Shown piece by piece: positions 34,276-43,567 of a DNA stretch of 64,000 nt; the first letter of the stretch is position 1, and each line of letters starts with the position of its first letter. Both the position numbers and the translations under genes were made by a program. The stretch comes from Alphaproteobacteria bacterium (GTDB lineage: Bacteria; Pseudomonadota; Alphaproteobacteria; ATCC43930; CGMCC-115725), in NCBI GenBank assembly GCA_028871455.1, contig JAGWNF010000008.1, positions 1 through 64,000 on the forward strand, given 5' to 3'. The notes below the pieces were generated by a model. The model had not been told where the DNA came from, did no database searches, and saw only the letters and a program-made list of their open reading frames with translations.

Positions 34276-36239
34276 GTCGGTCCCTCGCATATATAGGCCG
34301 CGGCGCGGCCTTCGACCGGACCCTTGCCGCGCGCCGGATGGCCCGCCGGCAGTTCACGCCTGGGCGGCACCACCGTCAACACGCGGTTGGGCAGGCTGGC
34401 GGCGAAGACGGCAGCGATCAGCGCGCCGGCGTCGGCCGTGCCGTGCGCGCCGGCGACGACGATCTGCAGGCCATGGTCGAGCCAATCGCGCGCCGCCAGC
34501 AGCGCCGCATGCGCGGCGGGGCTGCGCGCGACCTCGCCGGCAAAGGCGGCAAACAGCGTTTCGGCGCGCTCGCGGTAACGGGCCTCGCCAGTGAGATAGA
34601 AAAGCCGCGCCAGGTTTTGCGCCATGACGCCGTTGGCCGCCGGGATCGGTCCGTCATAAGCCGGCTTGGTGCGGACGATCAGGGTTTCGCCATCGTCGGC
34701 GGTATAGAAATAGCCCCCGCCGGCCACGTCCCAGAAATGCGCGTCGGTGACGTTGAGCCAGCGCCGCGCGCGGTCGAGATAGGCGTCCTCGCCGGTGATC
34801 TCGTGCAGCGTCAGCGCCGCACGGATCATCTGCGCGTAGTCGTCGAGCATGCCGGCATGCGCGGCGCGGCCGGCGCGGAAGGAGTGCTTGAGCCGGTCGC
34901 CGTCGCCGAGCGCGACGACGACGAAAGCGAAACCCTGGGTCGCCAGCGTCAGCCAGTCCGGCCGCGCGAACGCCGCTGCGGCTTCGGCGAGTGCCGCGAT
35001 CATCAGGCCGTTCCAGTCGGCCAGCGCCTTGTCATCGAGACCAGGGCGGATGCGGTGCGCGCGCGCGGCAAGGAGAGCCGTGAGATCGTGCGCGAATGCG
35101 CGCTCTTCCTCGTCGCCGAGCCAGGCGATGCGGCTGAGCCGATTAAGGATGGCGCGGCCCTCCCAATTGCCGGCCGGCGTCACGTCGTAGGTCGCCTTGA
35201 ACCGGGCCGCGCGCGCGCCGAGCGCGCCGTCGATCTCGGCTTCGGTCCAGACGTAGAACTTGCCCTCTTCGTGCTCGCTGTCGGCGTCGAGGCTCGAGGC
35301 AAAGCCGCCTTCCGGCAACCGCATCTCGCGCTCAAGCCAGGCGACGGTTTCAGCGACGCGAGCGGCATAGAGCGGATTGCGCGTCTCGCGCCATGCCTCG
35401 GTCAGGAGCCCAATGAGCAGCGCATTGTCGTAGAGCATCTTCTCGAAATGCGGCACCAGCCAGCGGGCGTCGGTCGAATAGCGCGCAAAGCCGCCGCCGA
35501 CATGATCGTAGATGCCACCCTGGGTGATGTGGTCGAGCGTCAGCAGCACGGCATCGCGAAGCGCCGGAATCTTGCCGCGCTTCCAGCCGCGCCATATGAG
35601 ATCGAGCAGCGGCGTCTGCGGAAATTTCGGCGCCATGCCGATGCCGCCGTTGGCGCCGTCGACTGCGCGCAGCACCGCTTCGGCGAGCTTGAGCGGTAGA
35701 TCAGACGCGATGGCTTCGCCCGCCGCCGGCGTGCCGAGCTTGCCGAGCTCGGCGCGCAGAACGCCGGCGTGCTCCATGAGCTTCGGGCGCTGCTGCGCAT
35801 AGGCGTCGGCAACCGCGCGCAACACCTCGGGAAAGCCCGGCCGGCCCCAGCGCGAAGTCGGCGGATAATAGGTGCCGCCGAAGAACGGCTCGCCCGTCGG
35901 CGTCAGGAACATGGTCAGCGGCCAGCCGCCCTGCTCGCCCATCAGCATCAGCGCATGCTGATAGATCGCGTCGAGATCGGGCCGCTCCTCGCGGTCGACT
36001 TTGACGCTGACGAAGCGCTCGTTCATCAGGGCGGCGATATCGGGATTCTCGAAGCTCTCTTGCGCCATGACATGGCACCAATGGCAGGCAGCGTAGCCGA
36101 CCGAGAGCAGGATCGGCTTGTCCTCGCGCCGGGCGCGCTCGAGCGCGTCGGGTCCCCACGGCTGCCAATGCACCGGATTGTCGCGATGCTGCAGCAGATA
36201 GGGGCTGGTCTCGCGGGCCAGCGCGTTTGTCGTCGTCAT
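34218..36239 (-). CDS. thioredoxin-domain protein of the YyaL/SSP411 family
   Basis: A 673-residue protein. The N-terminal thioredoxin-like domain starts [12 protein letters not shown] and has Cys-His-Trp-Cys-His-Val-Met near residue 50. The rest is an (alpha/alpha)6 barrel with Asp-Ala-Asp-Ser-Glu-His-Glu-Glu-Gly and Phe-Glu-Lys-Met-Leu-Tyr-Asp-Asn. The family is widespread (human SPATA20), but its substrate is unknown. ATG 36239 is chosen because homology begins there; the frame is open 67 codons upstream. Its 3' end overlaps ogt. Confidence 0.92.
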   Translation of the reverse strand: MTTTNALARETSPYLLQHRDNPVHWQPWGPDALERARREDKPILLSVGYAACHWCHVMAQESFENPDIAALMNERFVSVKVDREERPDLDAIYQHALMLMGEQGGWPLTMFLTPTGEPFFGGTYYPPTSRWGRPGFPEVLRAVADAYAQQRPKLMEHAGVLRAELGKLGTPAAGEAIASDLPLKLAEAVLRAVDGANGGIGMAPKFPQTPLLDLIWRGWKRGKIPALRDAVLLTLDHITQGGIYDHVGGGFARYSTDARWLVPHFEKMLYDNALLIGLLTEAWRETRNPLYAARVAETVAWLEREMRLPEGGFASSLDADSEHEEGKFYVWTEAEIDGALGARAARFKATYDVTPAGNWEGRAILNRLSRIAWLGDEEERAFAHDLTALLAARAHRIRPGLDDKALADWNGLMIAALAEAAAAFARPDWLTLATQGFAFVVVALGDGDRLKHSFRAGRAAHAGMLDDYAQMIRAALTLHEITGEDAYLDRARRWLNVTDAHFWDVAGGGYFYTADDGETLIVRTKPAYDGPIPAANGVMAQNLARLFYLTGEARYRERAETLFAAFAGEVARSPAAHAALLAARDWLDHGLQIVVAGAHGTADAGALIAAVFAASLPNRVLTVVPPRRELPAGHPARGKGPVEGRAAAYICEGPTCSLPITTPDALTRALTTA

Positions 36240-36432
36240 AGGCGTATCAACCTGCGGCGAACCGGTTCCGTTGCCGGTATTCTCAGCCGGAAGAATGGTC
36301 GATGCGAGGCCTTTGAGGGGCGCCTCGCCGCCATCGTCGCCTCCGGCGCGGAATCCGGCTCCATCGTCGAGAGGCGCTGCGGTATCATGGCGGTCGCGCG
36401 CCGACGCAAATCTCTGGTGCAACGGAACGACC

Positions 36433-36669
36433 ATGAGCAAGAGCGTTGAGATCGTCTACTGCAAGCCGTACGGTTATGAGTGGCGGGCGAGGGAAGTGGC
36501 GTCCGCCCTGCGCAAGGTGTTCGCCATCAATGCGAGATTGGTGCCGGGCACCGGCGGTATCTTCGAAGTCCGCGTCGATGAAGCGGTTGTCGCCAAGCGC
36601 TCGATAGCGGGCTTTCCGGACACCAAGGAGATCATCGATGCCGTCACCGCGGCTGTGAAGACCGCGTGA
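36433..36669 (+). CDS. SelT/SelW/SelH (Rdx)-family small protein lacking the second redox cysteine
   Basis: A 78-residue thioredoxin-fold protein. The start [11 protein letters not shown] and Arg-Ala-Arg-Glu-Val-Ala are typical of bacterial Rdx proteins, and [10 protein letters not shown] follows. The normal Cys-X-X-Cys (or Cys-X-X-Sec) motif is Cys-Lys-Pro-Tyr here, so only the first cysteine remains and no in-frame TGA exists at the second position. ATG 36433 is chosen; the frame is open 54 codons upstream. Confidence 0.75.
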   Translation: MSKSVEIVYCKPYGYEWRAREVASALRKVFAINARLVPGTGGIFEVRVDEAVVAKRSIAGFPDTKEIIDAVTAAVKTA

Positions 36670-36685
36670 CGCCGGCGCGGTGGCG

Positions 36686-37597
36686 TCAGGCCTCTTCGAA
36701 ATTGGCGCCGAAATCCTCCGGCACCGCCGGTCCCCAGAGATAAAGCGAATCCTCCGGTCCGTGATCCTCGGCTTTCCACGAGCCGTCGGCCGGGATCTGG
36801 TCGATGTCGCAGAAATACTCGGCGAGGCTGCCCCACGGATCGCGCAGATAGTGGAAGAAATTCGAGCCGAGCACGTGGCGGCCGAAGCCCCAGCCGTTGC
36901 GATAGCCTGAGCCGAGCACCTTCTGCGCCCCGAGGCCGATCTCGTCGGGCGAGGCGACTTCGAAGCTGGCGTGATGGAAGCCCGGCCGCGTGTCGGCCAG
37001 GAGCGCGACGACGTGATGGTCGCCGCCGGTCGGCAGGTGCATGAAGACGATGATGCCGGGCACGCGATCGGAGAGCCGCATGCCGAGCACCTCGGTATAG
37101 AATGCAACCATCCTGTCGAGATTGGGCGTGTGCAGCAGCACGTGGCCGAGGCGATGCGGCCGCGCCGTATGGCGATGGGGCGCGCCGCGCTCGCCCGTCC
37201 GTTGGTAATGGCCCGGCGAGTTGATGGTGAAGGCCGGCGCGGGCCGCCACGGCCTCGGCCCTTCCGGCCGCACGTTGATCGGATGCCCATCGGGATCTTG
37301 CAGCCACAGCCCGCCGCCGAAGACGTTGTGCTGTGCGTCGATCTCCGCGAGGCCGCGCTGCTGCATCCGGCCGCGGATCGCCGCGATGCCCTTGTCGTCG
37401 CTGCCGAAATTCAGATGATTGAGCCGCTTCTTCTTGCCCTCGACCAGGAACACCTGGTCCTGGTCACGGCCGTCGCAGCGGAAGGTGAGCACGCCGTCGC
37501 GCTCGGCCGGGTCGAGGCCGAAGGTCGAATAGAAGCACTGGCCAGCCTTGAGGTCGGGCACGGTCAAGGCGTAGCTCAGCAGTGACTGCACCGACAT
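36686..37597 (-). CDS. VOC-family type I extradiol dioxygenase-like protein
   Basis: A 303-residue two-domain vicinal-oxygen-chelate protein. The catalytic C-terminal domain keeps the iron ligands: His in Leu-Gly-His-Val-Leu-Leu-His, His in Gly-Phe-His-His-Ala-Ser-Phe-Glu-Val and Glu in Leu-Ala-Glu-Tyr-Phe. The N-terminal domain is degenerate, as in catechol 2,3-dioxygenases. No aromatic-degradation genes surround it, so the natural substrate is unknown. Confidence 0.85.
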   Translation of the reverse strand: MSVQSLLSYALTVPDLKAGQCFYSTFGLDPAERDGVLTFRCDGRDQDQVFLVEGKKKRLNHLNFGSDDKGIAAIRGRMQQRGLAEIDAQHNVFGGGLWLQDPDGHPINVRPEGPRPWRPAPAFTINSPGHYQRTGERGAPHRHTARPHRLGHVLLHTPNLDRMVAFYTEVLGMRLSDRVPGIIVFMHLPTGGDHHVVALLADTRPGFHHASFEVASPDEIGLGAQKVLGSGYRNGWGFGRHVLGSNFFHYLRDPWGSLAEYFCDIDQIPADGSWKAEDHGPEDSLYLWGPAVPEDFGANFEEA

Positions 37598-37709
37598 GAA
37601 TGTTCTCCTAGGCTTTTGCCGCGGCGCGGTTAACCCACGACTGGGGTGCAGCTGATGTCCAACTTATATATCCCCGCATTTGGGCTTTTGCATCACACTC
37701 GCCCGGCCA

Positions 37710-39044
37710 ATGGACGACACTATCTACGCTTTCGCCACCGCGCCCGGCCGCGCCGGCGTCGCCATCCTCCGCCTGTCGGGGCCGGGGGCCGCTGATGCCG
37801 TGCGCGCGCTGGCTGGGCGATTGCCCACGCCACGCCACGCTTTGGTGGCCGAATTCAAGGATCCGCAGAGCGGTGAGCTCATCGATCGTGGCCTCGCGCT
37901 TTATTTTCCGGCGCCGGCGAGCCTCACCGGCGAAGACGTCGCCGAGCTGCACGTCCATGGTGGCCGCGCCGTCGCCGGCGCGCTCGTCGGCGTGCTCGCG
38001 GCGCGGCCCGGCTTGCGGCTCGCCGAGCCCGGCGAGTTTTCGCGCCGCGCCTTTCTCAACGGCAAGCTCGATCTCACCGCCGCCGAAGGCATCGCCGATC
38101 TGGTTGCGGCCGAGACCGCGGCGCAGCGGCGGCAGGCCTTGCGCCAGATGGCGGGCGAGGCGGGCCGCATCTACGAAGACTGGCGCGTGCGGCTTCTCAA
38201 GGCGCAGGCGCGCGTCGAGGCCGAGATCGATTTTCCCGATGAAGGCCTGCTGGCTGATCTCGCCGCCGAAGTCGCCGCGGAACTGGCGCAGATCCAGGGC
38301 GAAATCGGCGCCTTTCTGGCCGACGATCGGCGCGGTGAGCGGCTGCGCGACGGCCTCGCGGTCGCAATTCTGGGCCCGCCCAATGCCGGCAAGTCGAGCC
38401 TGCTGAACGCGCTGGCGCGGCGTGACGTGGCGATCACCGCTGCGACCGCCGGCACGACCCGCGACGTGATCGAGGTTGCGCTCGATCTCGGTGGTTTTCC
38501 GGTGACTCTCGCCGATACCGCCGGGCTGCGGGAATCGCGCGACGCTATCGAGGAAGAGGGCGTGCGCCGCGCCCGGGCGCGCGCCGCGTCGGCCGATCTG
38601 AAGCTCGTCGTCGTCGACGCGACGCGACCGGGCGAAGCGCCGGCGGTCGCGGCGGTGGTCGATCGCGATTGCGTGGTCGTCGCCAACAAGATGGATCTGG
38701 CGCCGGCGGACGCGGCGCGCTGGACCGACGCGCTCGGCGTCGGCGCGACCGTGAAAATTTCCGTGACAACGGGAAGCGGCTTGGCCGATCTCGAGACACG
38801 GCTCGCGGCCGAGATCGCGCGCCGCTTTGGCGGCGAATCGGCGCCACTCATCACCCGCGCCCGGCATCGCCACGCGCTCACCGCCGCCGCCGCCGCGCTC
38901 GAGCGCTATCCTCAGGCCGGCGCGCCGGAACTGGCGGCCGAAGAACTCCGCCAGGCGGTCAACGCCGTGGGCCGCATCACTGGCCGGGTGGGCGTCGAGG
39001 ATTTGCTCGATGTCGTGTTCCGCGAATTCTGCATTGGCAAGTGA
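37710..39044 (+). CDS. mnmE: tRNA modification GTPase MnmE
   Basis: Forms 5-carboxymethylaminomethyl uridine at U34 together with MnmG. It has 444 residues. After the N-terminal folate-binding domain (Gly-Arg-Ala-Gly-Val-Ala-Ile-Leu-Arg-Leu-Ser-Gly) the G domain has Gly-Pro-Pro-Asn-Ala-Gly-Lys-Ser-Ser, Asp-Thr-Ala-Gly-Leu-Arg and Asn-Lys-Met-Asp. The C-terminal Cys-Ile-Gly-Lys is the conserved end. The start is ATG 37710; an in-frame start ten codons earlier is not homologous. Confidence 0.97.
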   Translation: MDDTIYAFATAPGRAGVAILRLSGPGAADAVRALAGRLPTPRHALVAEFKDPQSGELIDRGLALYFPAPASLTGEDVAELHVHGGRAVAGALVGVLAARPGLRLAEPGEFSRRAFLNGKLDLTAAEGIADLVAAETAAQRRQALRQMAGEAGRIYEDWRVRLLKAQARVEAEIDFPDEGLLADLAAEVAAELAQIQGEIGAFLADDRRGERLRDGLAVAILGPPNAGKSSLLNALARRDVAITAATAGTTRDVIEVALDLGGFPVTLADTAGLRESRDAIEEEGVRRARARAASADLKLVVVDATRPGEAPAVAAVVDRDCVVVANKMDLAPADAARWTDALGVGATVKISVTTGSGLADLETRLAAEIARRFGGESAPLITRARHRHALTAAAAALERYPQAGAPELAAEELRQAVNAVGRITGRVGVEDLLDVVFREFCIGK

Positions 39045-39351
39045 AAGCGGGCCGAAAACACGAACATTTCGTGATTCCACAGCGTTAATACCACATCATA
39101 TAGTATAGGTTCGCGAGACGTTCCGGGGTCGAATCGATTTCGCCTCACCAGATATCGCCGTTGCTGCGGCTATGCATGTTAACGACGTTTTACAACTGTA
39201 TGACGACTCGATTCAGGCACTCTATATTGTAATTACTTGTAGAAATACTTTCTATTACTTGATGGCCGATTCGCGACGGCGCGTGGTGTTTCACGTGAAA
39301 CCATACGGCTTGCAGCTTTACTCGCCGTTGGTCGCTCCTTAGATTGCCGCC
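39045..39351. other. A+T-rich intergenic region with parS, upstream of mnmG
   Basis: 307 bases without a gene. The part from about 39080 to 39265 is conspicuously A+T-rich with runs such as TATATTGTAATTAC. A perfect-core parS is at 39287-39302. No full DnaA box is visible, and the best match is 6/9. It probably holds the mnmG promoter. Confidence 0.6.
39287..39302. other. parS centromere site 1 (TGTTTCACGTGAAACC)
   Basis: Matches the ParB-binding consensus TGTTTCACGTGAAACA at 15 of 16 positions, including the whole palindromic core. It lies in the mnmG upstream region, with parA and parB 2.5-3.4 kb away. Confidence 0.92.
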
Positions 39352-41208
39352 ATGCGCCGATACGACGTGATGGTGATCGGCGGCGGCCACGCCGGTTGCG
39401 AGGCCGCCGATGTCGCCGCACGGCTCGGCGCCAAGACTCTGTTACTGACTCACCGGTGCGCCACCATCGGCGAGATGTCCTGCAATCCGGCAATCGGCGG
39501 GTTGGCCAAGGGACATCTGGTGCGCGAGATCGATGCACTTGACGGCGTCATGGGCCGCGCTATCGATCAAGCCGGAATCCAATTCCGCGTCCTCAATCGA
39601 AGCAAGGGTCCGGCCGTGCGCGGGCCACGTGCTCAGGCGGACCGCAAGCTTTACCGCCAGACAATACAGGCGCTGCTGGCCGCGCGGGCCGGACTTGAGA
39701 TCGACGAGGGCGAGGCGGCGGCACTGGTCTTCGATCGGTCAGGTCGCTGCGCCGGTATTGCCACCGCGACCGGCGAGACCATCGGTGCCGGCGCCGTCGT
39801 GATCACGACCGGCACGTTTCTGCGCGGCGTCATCCATGTCGGCGAGACTCAGACCGCCGCCGGCCGGGTCGGCGAGCCGCCCGCCGTCGGTTTGGCCGAA
39901 AGCCTGGCGCGCGCCGACTTTGCCCTCGGCCGGCTCAAGACCGGTACACCGCCGCGGCTCGACGGCCGCACCATCGACTGGTCGGGGCTCGAGGTGCAGG
40001 CCGGCGACGAGCCGCCGGAACCGTTTTCCTTCCTGACCGAGCGCATCAGCACGCCCCAAGTGGTCTGCCACATCACGACGACCACGCCGGCGAGCCACGA
40101 TCTGATCCGCGCCAACCTGCATCGGGCGCCAATGTATTCCGGCCAGATCGACAGCGTCGGGCCGCGTTATTGTCCGTCGATCGAGGACAAGGTGGTGCGG
40201 TTTGCCGCGCGCGACCGGCATCAGATTTTCCTCGAGCCCGAGGGCCTCGATGACGATACGGTCTATCCCAACGGCATCTCGACTTCGCTGCCGGCGGAGG
40301 TTCAGGCGGCGCTGCTGACCACGATTCCGGGCCTCGCACGCGCCCGCATGGTTCGGCCGGGCTATGCCATCGAGTATGATTTTGTCGATCCGCGCGAGCT
40401 CCGACCGACCCTCGAAACCCGCAGGATTCCTGGGCTTTTCCTCGCTGGCCAAGTCAATGGCACCACTGGCTACGAAGAAGCGGCGGCGCAAGGCTTGGTC
40501 GCCGGCCTTAACGCGGCGCTGCTCGCCGCTGGTGCCGGCCGCGAGTTCATCCTCGACCGCGCCAGCAGCTATATCGGCGTTCTGGTCGACGACCTTGTTT
40601 CACGTGGAACATCGGAGCCCTATCGGATGTTCACATCGCGCGCCGAGTATCGCCTGACCCTGCGCGCCGACAATGCCGACCAGCGTTTGACGCCGCTTGG
40701 CGTCGAGCTCGGCTGTGTCGGTGCCGAACGCCGTGCCACCTTTGCCGCCAAGGCTGACGGCCTTGATCGCGCCCGCGCCATGGTCCGGCGGCTCGCCATG
40801 ACACCGAGCGAATTGCGTCGGCATGGCCTGAGCGTGAATGCCGACGGCATCCGCCGTTCGGCCGCCGATCTCTTGTCCTATCCCGGCACCGACCTCCGAC
40901 GGCTGGCAGCAATCTGGCCCGAACTCGGTGCGATTCCGCCCGCGATGGCCGAGCAGTTGGAGATCGATGGCCGCTATGCCGGCTATCTCGAACGCCAGGC
41001 CGAGGAAATCGAGGCCTTCCGACGCGACGAGGCGCTCAAGCTGCCACGCGATCTGGACTATGCCGCCATCGGCTCGCTTTCGGCCGAAATCCGGCTCAAG
41101 CTCAGCGCCTGCCGGCCGGAGACCTTGGGCGCCGCTGCCCGCGTCTCGGGCGTGACGCCCGCGGCACTGGTGGCGCTGCTGCGTCACGTCCGGCGAGCCG
41201 CCGCATGA
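39352..41208 (+). CDS. mnmG: tRNA uridine modification enzyme MnmG (GidA)
   Basis: FAD- and NADH-dependent partner of MnmE. It has 618 residues. The dinucleotide-binding loop Gly-Gly-Gly-His-Ala-Gly-Cys-Glu-Ala is at residues 9-17. Cys-Asn-Pro-Ala-Ile-Gly-Gly, Arg-Ala-Gln-Ala-Asp-Arg-Lys-Leu-Tyr, [11 protein letters not shown] and Phe-Thr-Ser-Arg-Ala-Glu-Tyr-Arg are family blocks. It has an internal parS. It overlaps rsmG by 4 bases. Confidence 0.97.
   Translation: MRRYDVMVIGGGHAGCEAADVAARLGAKTLLLTHRCATIGEMSCNPAIGGLAKGHLVREIDALDGVMGRAIDQAGIQFRVLNRSKGPAVRGPRAQADRKLYRQTIQALLAARAGLEIDEGEAAALVFDRSGRCAGIATATGETIGAGAVVITTGTFLRGVIHVGETQTAAGRVGEPPAVGLAESLARADFALGRLKTGTPPRLDGRTIDWSGLEVQAGDEPPEPFSFLTERISTPQVVCHITTTTPASHDLIRANLHRAPMYSGQIDSVGPRYCPSIEDKVVRFAARDRHQIFLEPEGLDDDTVYPNGISTSLPAEVQAALLTTIPGLARARMVRPGYAIEYDFVDPRELRPTLETRRIPGLFLAGQVNGTTGYEEAAAQGLVAGLNAALLAAGAGREFILDRASSYIGVLVDDLVSRGTSEPYRMFTSRAEYRLTLRADNADQRLTPLGVELGCVGAERRATFAAKADGLDRARAMVRRLAMTPSELRRHGLSVNADGIRRSAADLLSYPGTDLRRLAAIWPELGAIPPAMAEQLEIDGRYAGYLERQAEEIEAFRRDEALKLPRDLDYAAIGSLSAEIRLKLSACRPETLGAAARVSGVTPAALVALLRHVRRAAA
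40596..40611. other. parS site 2 inside mnmG (TGTTTCACGTGGAACA)
   Basis: Matches the consensus at 15 of 16 positions. It is encoded within mnmG codons Leu-Val-Ser-Arg-Gly-Thr, a region conserved in MnmG, so protein constraint and ParB site overlap. Confidence 0.9.
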
Positions 41209-41840
41209 TGCTCCAGGTGAACGAGCGGCCGGTTTCGACCCGGTTGACGCCGGAAGGTTTTGCCAGGCTCGCCGGCGTTTCACGTGAAACCCTGGAGCGC
41301 CTTCAGGCCTATGTCGCCTTGCTCAGCGCCTGGAACCGGCGGATCAATCTGGTCAGCGCCAATACCCTTGGCGACGTCTGGCGGCGCCACATTCTCGATT
41401 CGGCGCAGCTGATGCCGCTGCTGCCGGAGGAGGCAAGGGTGATGGTCGACATCGGCAGTGGCGCCGGCCTGCCCGGTCTGATCCTCGCCATCCTCGGCGT
41501 GCCCGAAGTCCATCTGGTCGAAAGCGATCAGCGCAAGGCCGCTTTCCTGCGCGAGGCCCAGCGCGTCACCGACGTGCCGGTCGTCATCCATGCCCAACGC
41601 GCCGAGCGATTGCCGCCAATTCCAGCCGACGTAATCGTGGCACGGGCGGTGGCGCCTGTGGATAACCTACTACTAATGGTGGACAAATTCCGCAAACCCC
41701 ACACTATATGCCTATTCCTCAAGGGTAGGGGGGTTGACGAGGAACTGACCCACTTGCCGCCGGCGCTGCAGATAAAGGCGCGGATTCTGCCGAGTCGTAG
41801 CGATCCGACCGGCCGCATCCTGCGTCTCGAGGGGCCCTGA
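41205..41840 (+). CDS. rsmG: 16S rRNA (guanine527-N7)-methyltransferase RsmG (GidB)
   Basis: Methylates G527 of 16S rRNA. It has 211 residues. The SAM loop [10 protein letters not shown] is near residues 86-95, Arg-His-Ile-Leu-Asp-Ser and Ala-Arg-Ala-Val-Ala-Pro are typical, and Phe-Leu-Lys-Gly closes the active site. A parS lies near the start. The codons from about Val152 to Gly176 are unlike the rest of the gene (CTA CTA CTA, ATA, AGG) and contain a DnaA box. The stop touches the parA start. Confidence 0.96.
   Translation: MMLQVNERPVSTRLTPEGFARLAGVSRETLERLQAYVALLSAWNRRINLVSANTLGDVWRRHILDSAQLMPLLPEEARVMVDIGSGAGLPGLILAILGVPEVHLVESDQRKAAFLREAQRVTDVPVVIHAQRAERLPPIPADVIVARAVAPVDNLLLMVDKFRKPHTICLFLKGRGVDEELTHLPPALQIKARILPSRSDPTGRILRLEGP
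41276..41291. other. parS site 3 inside rsmG (CGTTTCACGTGAAACC)
   Basis: A 14-of-16 match to the parS consensus with the full palindromic core GTTTCACGTGAAAC. It is encoded in the conserved Val-Ser-Arg-Glu-Thr segment of RsmG, where parS sites are known in other bacteria. Confidence 0.9.
41657..41665 (-). other. perfect DnaA box followed by a CTA trinucleotide run, inside rsmG
   Basis: The minus strand reads TTATCCACA, a perfect match to the DnaA consensus. On the plus strand it is followed after one base by CTACTACTA (41667-41675). A weaker box (7/9, TTGTCCACC on the minus strand) lies at 41678-41686. All of this is in codons that are rare in this genome. Confidence 0.6.
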
Positions 41841-42682
41841 TGGAACCGATGACGCAAACCGCCGAGCTGCACCCGTCGAGCGGACCGGCCGCGCCCGCGC
41901 GCGTCATCGCCATCGCCAACCAGAAAGGCGGCGTCGGCAAGACCACCACGGCGATCAATCTCGCCACTGCGCTCGCCGCTGCCGGCGAGCCGGTGCTGCT
42001 GATCGACTTCGATCCGCAGGGCAATGCTTCGACCGGCCTCGGCATCTCGCGCCAGGCGCGCACGGTCACCAGCTACGACGTGGCCCTGGGCGCGCGCGAT
42101 CTCGGCGCGGCGGTGGTGCAGACGGCGGTGCCGCGGCTCGCGATCGTGCCGGCCTCGGTCGATCTCTCGGGCGCCGAGCTTGAGCTGGTCGACGCCGATC
42201 GCCGCGAGTACCGGTTGCGCGATGCGCTCGCCGGCAAGCTCGGTTCGTTCCGCTACGTGCTGATCGATTGTCCGCCGTCGCTCGGGTTGCTGACGCTCAA
42301 CGCGCTGGTCGCGGCGCATGCGGTGCTGGTGCCGCTGCAATGCGAGTTCTACGCGCTCGAGGGCCTGTCGCATCTGGTGAAGACGATCGAGCGCGTGAAG
42401 GCGAAGCTTAATCCCGCGCTCGAGATCCAGGGCGTGGTGCTCACCATGTTCGATCGGCGCAACAACCTCTCCGATCTGGTCGCCGCCGACGTACGCGGAC
42501 ATTTCGGCGCGAAGGTCTATGAAACCGTGATTCCGCGCAACGTGCGCATCTCCGAGGCGCCGTCGCACGGCAAGCCGGTGCTGCTCTACGATTTCCGCTG
42601 TCCCGGCGCGCAGGCCTACGTCCATCTCGCGGGCGAGCTGCTGCGGCGAGAGCGCTCGCTGCTCGAGCGCATCGCGTCATGA
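41840..42682 (+). CDS. parA: chromosome-partitioning ATPase ParA
   Basis: Deviant-Walker ATPase that moves parS/ParB complexes. It has 280 residues. After about 20 variable residues comes Ala-Asn-Gln-Lys-Gly-Gly-Val-Gly-Lys-Thr-Thr-Thr with the signature lysine. Asp-Phe-Asp-Pro-Gln-Gly-Asn-Ala and Asp-Cys-Pro-Pro-Ser-Leu-Gly follow. It is the short form without a DNA-binding N-terminal domain, as expected for chromosomal ParA. Four-base overlap with parB. Confidence 0.97.
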   Translation: MEPMTQTAELHPSSGPAAPARVIAIANQKGGVGKTTTAINLATALAAAGEPVLLIDFDPQGNASTGLGISRQARTVTSYDVALGARDLGAAVVQTAVPRLAIVPASVDLSGAELELVDADRREYRLRDALAGKLGSFRYVLIDCPPSLGLLTLNALVAAHAVLVPLQCEFYALEGLSHLVKTIERVKAKLNPALEIQGVVLTMFDRRNNLSDLVAADVRGHFGAKVYETVIPRNVRISEAPSHGKPVLLYDFRCPGAQAYVHLAGELLRRERSLLERIAS

Positions 42683-43563
42683 GCGAGAAACGGGGTCTCG
42701 GCCGCGGCCTGTCCGCGCTATTGGGCGAGGAGGCGAGCGCGCCCGAACGCGATACTGCGGCATCGAGCAAGGGCTCGCGCACGGTGCCGATCGATCAGAT
42801 CTATCCTGGCTGGTTCCAGCCGCGGCGCAATTTCGACGAGACCGAGATGAACGCGCTGGTCGAGAGCATCACGGCGCAAGGCATCCTCCAGCCGCTGCTG
42901 GTGCGGCCGCATCCGAAATTCGCCGGCGCTTTCGAGATACTTGCGGGCGAACGCCGCTGGCGCGCGGCGCAGCGCGCGCATCTGCACGATGTGCCGGTCG
43001 TCGTCAAGGAGATCGGCGACCGCGAGGCGCTCGAGATCGCGTTGGTCGAGAACATCCAGCGCAGCGATCTCAACGCCATCGAGGAGGCGCAAGGCTACAA
43101 GCGGCTGATCGACGAGTTCGGCCACACGCAGGAGGCGCTGGCGACGGCGCTCGGCAAGAGCCGCAGCCACATCGCCAATCTGCTGCGGCTGCTGACATTG
43201 TCCGACGAGATCAAGGCGATGGTCGCCGACGGCCGGCTCAGCATGGGCCATGCGCGCGCCCTGGTCGGCCTCGCGCCCGAGCCGGCGCTGGCGCTGGCGC
43301 TGGCGATCGTGCGCGACGATCTGAGCGTGCGCGCGACTGAGCGCGCCGCCAAGCCGCCGGAAGAGGCGCAGTTCGTCACGCGCAAGCCGCGCGGCGGCCG
43401 CAAACGCGACGCCAACATCGTCGCGCTCGAGCGCGAGCTGTCGGAGGCGCTCGGCCTCAAGGTCGAGATCGTGTTCGATGGCACGCGCGGCGCGCTCACC
43501 ATCCGCTACGGTTCGCTCGACCAGCTCGACGACGTGCTGAAGAAGCTGCGCGCGCGACCCTAG
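42679..43563 (+). CDS. parB: chromosome-partitioning protein ParB
   Basis: Sequence-specific CTPase clamp loaded at parS. It has 294 residues. The N-terminal Arg-Gly-Leu-Ser-Ala-Leu-Leu-Gly binds ParA. The CTP-binding blocks Gly-Glu-Arg-Arg-Trp-Arg-Ala-Ala and Glu-Asn-Ile-Gln-Arg-Ser-Asp-Leu-Asn are complete, and the helix-turn-helix Gly-Lys-Ser-Arg-Ser-His-Ile-Ala-Asn follows. A C-terminal dimerisation segment is present. Confidence 0.97.
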   Translation: MSEKRGLGRGLSALLGEEASAPERDTAASSKGSRTVPIDQIYPGWFQPRRNFDETEMNALVESITAQGILQPLLVRPHPKFAGAFEILAGERRWRAAQRAHLHDVPVVVKEIGDREALEIALVENIQRSDLNAIEEAQGYKRLIDEFGHTQEALATALGKSRSHIANLLRLLTLSDEIKAMVADGRLSMGHARALVGLAPEPALALALAIVRDDLSVRATERAAKPPEEAQFVTRKPRGGRKRDANIVALERELSEALGLKVEIVFDGTRGALTIRYGSLDQLDDVLKKLRARP

Positions 43564-43567
43564 CACC

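Noticed and set aside
37621-37640. GGTTAACC palindrome between the VOC gene and mnmE as another CtrA site
   Set aside because: It lacks the full TTAACCAT octamer, and an 8-base palindrome of this kind is expected by chance.
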